Shown: piece by piece, positions 22,838 through 26,188 of the stretch
Layout of the letters: every line of letters starts with the position of its first letter
How positions within the stretch are numbered: the first letter of the stretch is position 1
Translations under genes and position numbers: made by a program
Notes under the pieces: model-generated
What the model was told of the DNA's origin: nothing
The model's input: the letters and a program-made list of their open reading frames with translations, nothing else
Databases searched by the model: none
Origin: CAYLNK01 sp964384675
GTDB lineage: Bacteria; Acidobacteriota; Thermoanaerobaculia; UBA5066
Direction of reading: 5' to 3'
Length of the DNA stretch: 26,188 nt
NCBI GenBank assembly: GCA_964384675.1
Contig: CAYLNK010000054.1
Location: 1-26,188, forward strand

Positions 22838-24367
22838 TCAATGCAGGCCGAAGAAGCGCTCGATCTTGGAGAGGATCGAGCTCTTCTGGTCGGCCATGCG
22901 GTCCTTCTTGGCCTGCTCGGAGAGGCCCTCGCGCGCGGACATCAGCTCCACCTCGCGCTCGGCCAGGACGGCGGAGATCTCCTCGGCGATCTTCGGCCGC
23001 TCGGCCATGAGCGACTCCAGGATCGACTTCTCGACGCGCCAGCACTCCACGTCGTTCAGGGCGATCACCGTGGCGCGCCGCGGCTCCCCGGTGAGGAGCC
23101 CCATCTCGCCGAAGAACGACGGCGCGTCGATCCGGGCGATCGGTTTCGGCGGGGCGCCCTCCACCGAGATCCGCACCTCCACGCTCCCCTCGGTGAGGAC
23201 GAAGAGGTGGTGCGCCTGGTTCCCCTGCAGGAGGATCGCCTCGCCCGGGGCGAACGGAGCGTAGTGGAGCGACACCGCGAGGCGCGTCTTCTCGTCCGCG
23301 GTGAGGTTCCGGAAGATCGACGTCGTCTCGATGGCCGCGTGCCGGGCCCGGGCGTCCTTGGAGCGCCGGGGCGCCGTCCATTGCGGATCCGCCTTCGCGA
23401 GGAGGACCGTCTGGGACGGGATCGAGAACGGGATGCCGGCCCTCTCGAGCGCGTAGTAGATGCGCGTCCTCACCGTCGAGTCCGTCTTCTCGTCCACGGT
23501 GAAGTCGTTCAGCCAGTAGCGCACCGCGTACGACACCCAGCTCGACTCGAAGGCCACGACGACGACGTCGGGGAGAGGGCTCCCCGCGACGTTCGGGATC
23601 GGCTGCCGCGTGAAGGCCTCGGTGACCGCCTCGATCACCTCCTGGGGCTGGATCTGGTCCCCGACGTAGAAGAGCACCGAGCGCCGCACCTGCGCGCGCT
23701 CGGCCCCGGCGAGGCCCAGGATGTGGACCTCGCCCTTGGCCAGGACGCTGTTCGGGATGAGGACCGTCTCTCCCGCCCGCGTCTCCAGGGTCGTCTGGCG
23801 CCAGGTGATCTCGCGCACCCGCCCGGTCGTGCCTCCGTGCCGCACCCAGTCCCCCGGGCGGATCGACTGGTCGAGCTGCAGGGCGAGGCCGCCCATGACG
23901 TTGGCGAGCGTGTCCTGGAGGGAGAAGCCGATCACCGCGGTGACGACGGCCGACGTGGCCACGATCCCGGTGACGTCGACCTTGTACGTCGAGAAGAGGA
24001 AGAGGACGAGCCCGAGGTAGGCGAGGGCCGCCGCCAGGTCGCGGAGGATCCGCGGCGGCACGACGCGGAACGCCCGCACCAGGGTCGCGAAGAGGATCAC
24101 CATCGCGAGGTTCAGGAACGCGATCCCCTGCAGGAGAAGCGCCACGAAGTCGGTGGCCATGGCGGCGCTCGGCATCGAGAGCTCCCCGAAGACGACCGCG
24201 ACGAGCCGCAGCAGCAGCGAGCCGCCGTACAACGCGCCCAGCCGGCCAAGCGCCTTCCTCTCCGGCGGGAACCAGATGGCGACGATGAGCGCGACGATGG
24301 CGAAGACGGCGCCCAGGCGGAGGATCTCGGCGTGGGCGAAGAACGCGCGGTCGAGGAGTCCGAGCAT
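22838..24367 (-). CDS. MscS-type mechanosensitive channel with C-terminal cyclic nucleotide-binding domain
   Basis: A 509-residue protein. It has about four hydrophobic segments (16-33, 45-62, 71-98 and 109-127). The pore helix region and MscS beta domain follow, with GIVATSAVVTAVIGFSLQDTLANVMGG given as two blocks at 134-147 and 148-160, then DQSIRPGDWV and ETVLIPNSVLAKGEV. Residues 345-460 form a cyclic nucleotide-binding domain with the phosphate cassette FGEMGLLTGEPRRATV (419-434), including E421 and R430/R431. The last ~50 residues are charged and may form a coiled coil. Similar MscS-CNB channels are known in some bacteria, where nucleotide may modulate gating. The start is ATG at 24367, and the gene is divergent from the STN/secretin-like gene. 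Confidence 0.93.
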   Translation of the reverse strand: MLGLLDRAFFAHAEILRLGAVFAIVALIVAIWFPPERKALGRLGALYGGSLLLRLVAVVFGELSMPSAAMATDFVALLLQGIAFLNLAMVILFATLVRAFRVVPPRILRDLAAALAYLGLVLFLFSTYKVDVTGIVATSAVVTAVIGFSLQDTLANVMGGLALQLDQSIRPGDWVRHGGTTGRVREITWRQTTLETRAGETVLIPNSVLAKGEVHILGLAGAERAQVRRSVLFYVGDQIQPQEVIEAVTEAFTRQPIPNVAGSPLPDVVVVAFESSWVSYAVRYWLNDFTVDEKTDSTVRTRIYYALERAGIPFSIPSQTVLLAKADPQWTAPRRSKDARARHAAIETTSIFRNLTADEKTRLAVSLHYAPFAPGEAILLQGNQAHHLFVLTEGSVEVRISVEGAPPKPIARIDAPSFFGEMGLLTGEPRRATVIALNDVECWRVEKSILESLMAERPKIAEEISAVLAEREVELMSAREGLSEQAKKDRMADQKSSILSKIERFFGLH

Positions 24368-24426
24368 GAGGCGCCGACGGTAGCAGGACGGGCGTCCCTG
24401 TCTAGAATCGCCCGGTGGAGGCCTCG

Positions 24427-25470
24427 ATGCTCGTCCCCGCCCTTCTCGCCGTCCTCCTGGGCCCGGCCCCGGCGCGCGAGGTCCCGCTGCGAGAGCTCGT
24501 CGAGGACCTGGCCGATGCGCTCGGCGCCGTGCCGATCGTCTCGCCCTCGGTGGACCGGACGGTCTCCCTCGACCCCTCCCGCGCCACCGGCGCCGCCCTT
24601 CTCATCCAGCTGGAACGCGACCTCGGCCTCTCCGTGCGGCTGGAGAACGGCCGGCTCCTCGTCTGGGACCCGGCCCGCGAGAGCCGGGAAGGGCCTGATC
24701 TCCTCGGGCTTCCCTTGCCCCGGGTGCGCGAGCTCCCGCCACGGCGCGACAGCCTCACGTACCGCTTCGCCGGCGCCGGGACCTCCCTCACCGTCACGCT
24801 TCCGCGGCCCGCGTCGTCCGTGGATCTGCCCGGCTGCGGCCCGGTGCGCGTCGTCGCGCTGCCGGTCGACCCGTTCGACGGCCAGAGGAGGCTCTTCTTT
24901 CCCGACGCGTCGACGTGTCACGCCGGCGCGCCGTACATCGTCACCGCCGCCCGCGACGCAGCCGGGGCCGTGCCCCTTCCGATCGGAGCGTGCGGCGGCC
25001 GCTACGCCGTCCTCACGGGCGAGCCGGTGGGGAGCGAGCCCGATCGAGCAATCCCGGCGGGACCGGCGCCCGGCCGCCGATTCGCCCTCCGCGCGCGCCT
25101 CCTCGAGGTCGACGCCGTGCGCGAGACCGTCCTCGCCGAGCCAGCCGCGGACTTCGACGCGGCGGACGAGCTGGAGTCCATCACGCGCTTCGTCCACGCG
25201 GCCCCGGGCGGCCCGGCGCGGCCGGCCGACCTCTGGATCGGCGGGGCCCTCCTCTCGGCGGATCCGGGGAGGATCGAGCTGGCCCTGGCGGTGACGTTCA
25301 CGCTCGACGCGACCCCGGCCGGAGGGCCGCGCGCGCTGGTGAGGGTGGCCCACCAGCAGGGCGTCCTCGCGGCCCGGCCCGGCGAGTCCGTCCGCCGGAC
25401 GCTCTCGTCCACCTTCGGGCTCGGGCGCTCCGCGCTGGTCCTCGAGGTCGCGGTCGAGGAGGCCCCTTAG
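24427..25470 (+). CDS. Exported protein with an STN/secretin-like N-terminal domain
   Basis: About 347 residues with a signal peptide (MLVPALLAVLLGPAPA). Residues about 17-85 resemble the short STN (secretin/TonB N-terminal) fold: VPLRELVEDLADALG, VSLDPSRATGAALLIQL and GLSVRLENGRLLVWD. The C-terminal third (ALRARLLEVD ... QQGVLAARPGESVRR ... ALVLEVAVEEAP) has the rhythm of a secretin domain but is short and lacks a clear pore-forming region. Three cysteines lie in the middle part. The ATG at 24427 has GGAGG five bases upstream, which favours it over GTG at 24415. TAGAAT at 24403-24408 could be a -10 element. The sigma factor gene follows 56 bases downstream. I do not recognise an exact family. 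Confidence 0.7.
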   Translation: MLVPALLAVLLGPAPAREVPLRELVEDLADALGAVPIVSPSVDRTVSLDPSRATGAALLIQLERDLGLSVRLENGRLLVWDPARESREGPDLLGLPLPRVRELPPRRDSLTYRFAGAGTSLTVTLPRPASSVDLPGCGPVRVVALPVDPFDGQRRLFFPDASTCHAGAPYIVTAARDAAGAVPLPIGACGGRYAVLTGEPVGSEPDRAIPAGPAPGRRFALRARLLEVDAVRETVLAEPAADFDAADELESITRFVHAAPGGPARPADLWIGGALLSADPGRIELALAVTFTLDATPAGGPRALVRVAHQQGVLAARPGESVRRTLSSTFGLGRSALVLEVAVEEAP

Positions 25471-25526
25471 ACGTCACCGTCACGGTGTCCGCGTCACGAC
25501 CGGGGGCCCAGAGACATCACCTCGGT

Positions 25527-26045
25527 GTGACCGACTCGTCGACGGACCCCGGTGCCCCGCTCGGGAGCGCGCTCGACGTGGCCCCGGAGCTCGAGCGGTT
25601 CTTCCGCCGGCGGGGTCACGGGAACGACTCGCCGGACCTGGTCCAGGACCTGTTCGTCGTGCTCCTGGCCCGCGACAGCCTCCTGGCTCGGATCGGCCCC
25701 GCACGCCTCCGTTCGTACCTCTTCGCGGTGGCGTACCGGATCGGGGCGAACGCGGCACGGCGCCGGCGCCTGCGCTCGCACTCCAACCTGGAAGAGACGG
25801 CGGACCCGGTGGTCGAGTCCGCCGATCCCGAAGGCGTGGCGCTGTCCGTCGAGCGGGCCCGGCGGGTGGCCGCGGCGCTGGACGCTCTTCCGGACTCCAC
25901 CCGCGCGCTGCTGCTCCTGGCCGGCGACGAGGGCCTCGCCCCCCGCCAGATCGCGGCCCGGCTCGGCCTCGGCGAGGACGTCGTCCGGGCCCGCCTCTGC
26001 CGTGGCCGCCGACGGCTCGCGGCGATCCTGAAGGAGACCTCATGA
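25527..26045 (+). CDS. ECF-type RNA polymerase sigma factor
   Basis: About 172 residues with sigma-70 region 2 (about 20-82) containing DLVQDLFVVLLA (37-48) and LRSYLFAVAYRIGANAARR (61-79). Region 4 (about 105-168) has a helix-turn-helix LAPRQIAARLGLGEDVVRARLCRGRRRL given as blocks LAPRQIAARLGLGE (137-150) and DVVRARLCRGRRRL (151-164). The size and lack of region 1 or 3 fit extracytoplasmic function sigma factors. The start is uncertain: GTG at 25527 or 25485, neither with a good ribosome binding site. Its stop overlaps the anti-sigma start (ATGA), a common arrangement for an ECF sigma factor and its regulator. Confidence 0.88.
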   Translation: MTDSSTDPGAPLGSALDVAPELERFFRRRGHGNDSPDLVQDLFVVLLARDSLLARIGPARLRSYLFAVAYRIGANAARRRRLRSHSNLEETADPVVESADPEGVALSVERARRVAAALDALPDSTRALLLLAGDEGLAPRQIAARLGLGEDVVRARLCRGRRRLAAILKETS

Positions 26046-26188
26046 CGTGTGACCGGTTCGACCAGCTGATCGCGAGCGAGAGCCTCCTCATCGGGGACGA
26101 GGAGGCGATCGGCGCTCACCTCGCCTCGTGCGCCTCCTGCGCGCGCCGGGCCGAGCGCGAGGCGCGTCTGGCGGACGCCGTGGTGGCC
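26042..26188 (+). CDS. Putative zinc-finger anti-sigma factor, cut by window edge
   Basis: The first 49 residues are visible. They carry C3 and a HxxxCxxC motif in AHLASCASCARRAE, the pattern of the zf-HC2 domain of anti-sigma factors. The ATG overlaps the sigma factor TGA by 4 bases, so the pair is probably translationally coupled. The membrane segment and sensor part, if present, lie beyond the window. Confidence 0.8.
   Translation, partial: MTCDRFDQLIASESLLIGDEEAIGAHLASCASCARRAEREARLADAVVA

Overview
The window is GC-rich (roughly 70 percent by eye), densely coded DNA with many GTG starts and 4-base ATGA/GTGA gene overlaps. It is clearly bacterial. A phosphatidylserine decarboxylase, a periplasmic-type amidase, a secretin-like protein and a MamK-like actin suggest a diderm, possibly Acidobacteriota or a similar deep high-GC lineage. 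No rRNA or other marker gene is present, so the phylum is a weak guess. I see no tRNA, rRNA or CRISPR array.

Region 1 (1-5916, minus strand) reads as one envelope operon. Its order is phosphatidylserine decarboxylase, a fused solute-binding/permease protein for an amino-acid-type ABC importer, the importer ATPase, an N-acetylmuramoyl-L-alanine amidase, a full-length MamK-like actin, and a proline-rich protein cut by the window edge. Most junctions overlap. Region 2 (6023-8978, plus) starts divergently with GTP-dependent PEP carboxykinase behind a strong leader hairpin. A DUF3179 protein follows 4 bases later.

Region 3 (8994-13730, minus) is the most interesting part. It holds a carrier protein, a proline-type adenylation enzyme (specificity code read as DLFYLALVCK), a PltE/RedW-type acyl-carrier dehydrogenase and a PltA-like flavin halogenase. 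Together these match the known route from L-proline to a carrier-bound, possibly halogenated, pyrrole-2-carboxylate. Two small repeat elements have entered this operon. One is a 353-bp hairpin-rich element with ~30-bp terminal inverted repeats, inserted between the dehydrogenase and halogenase with a CTAG target duplication. The other is a 63-bp palindromic unit, present as two perfect tandem copies in frame inside the halogenase gene. Removing the 353-bp element restores a junction in which the dehydrogenase stop codon overlaps the halogenase ribosome binding site.

Region 4 (13893-15557, plus) holds a small SAM methyltransferase and a sulfotransferase, which could be tailoring enzymes. Region 5 (15590-20352, minus) is a two-gene unit: a polytopic GT-C-like membrane protein with C-terminal TPRs, then a 910-residue MBOAT-SGNH fusion that probably O-acylates a surface glycan. 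Region 6 (20419-24367) holds a DUF6116 membrane protein, a DUF4097 beta-repeat protein, prolyl aminopeptidase, and an MscS channel fused to a cyclic-nucleotide-binding domain. Region 7 (24427-26188, plus) holds an exported STN/secretin-like protein, an ECF-like sigma factor and the start of a zinc-finger anti-sigma factor.

No gap of more than 300 bases lacks a gene except 10362-10727, which is the inserted element. All family names come from reading motifs by eye; no database search was run.
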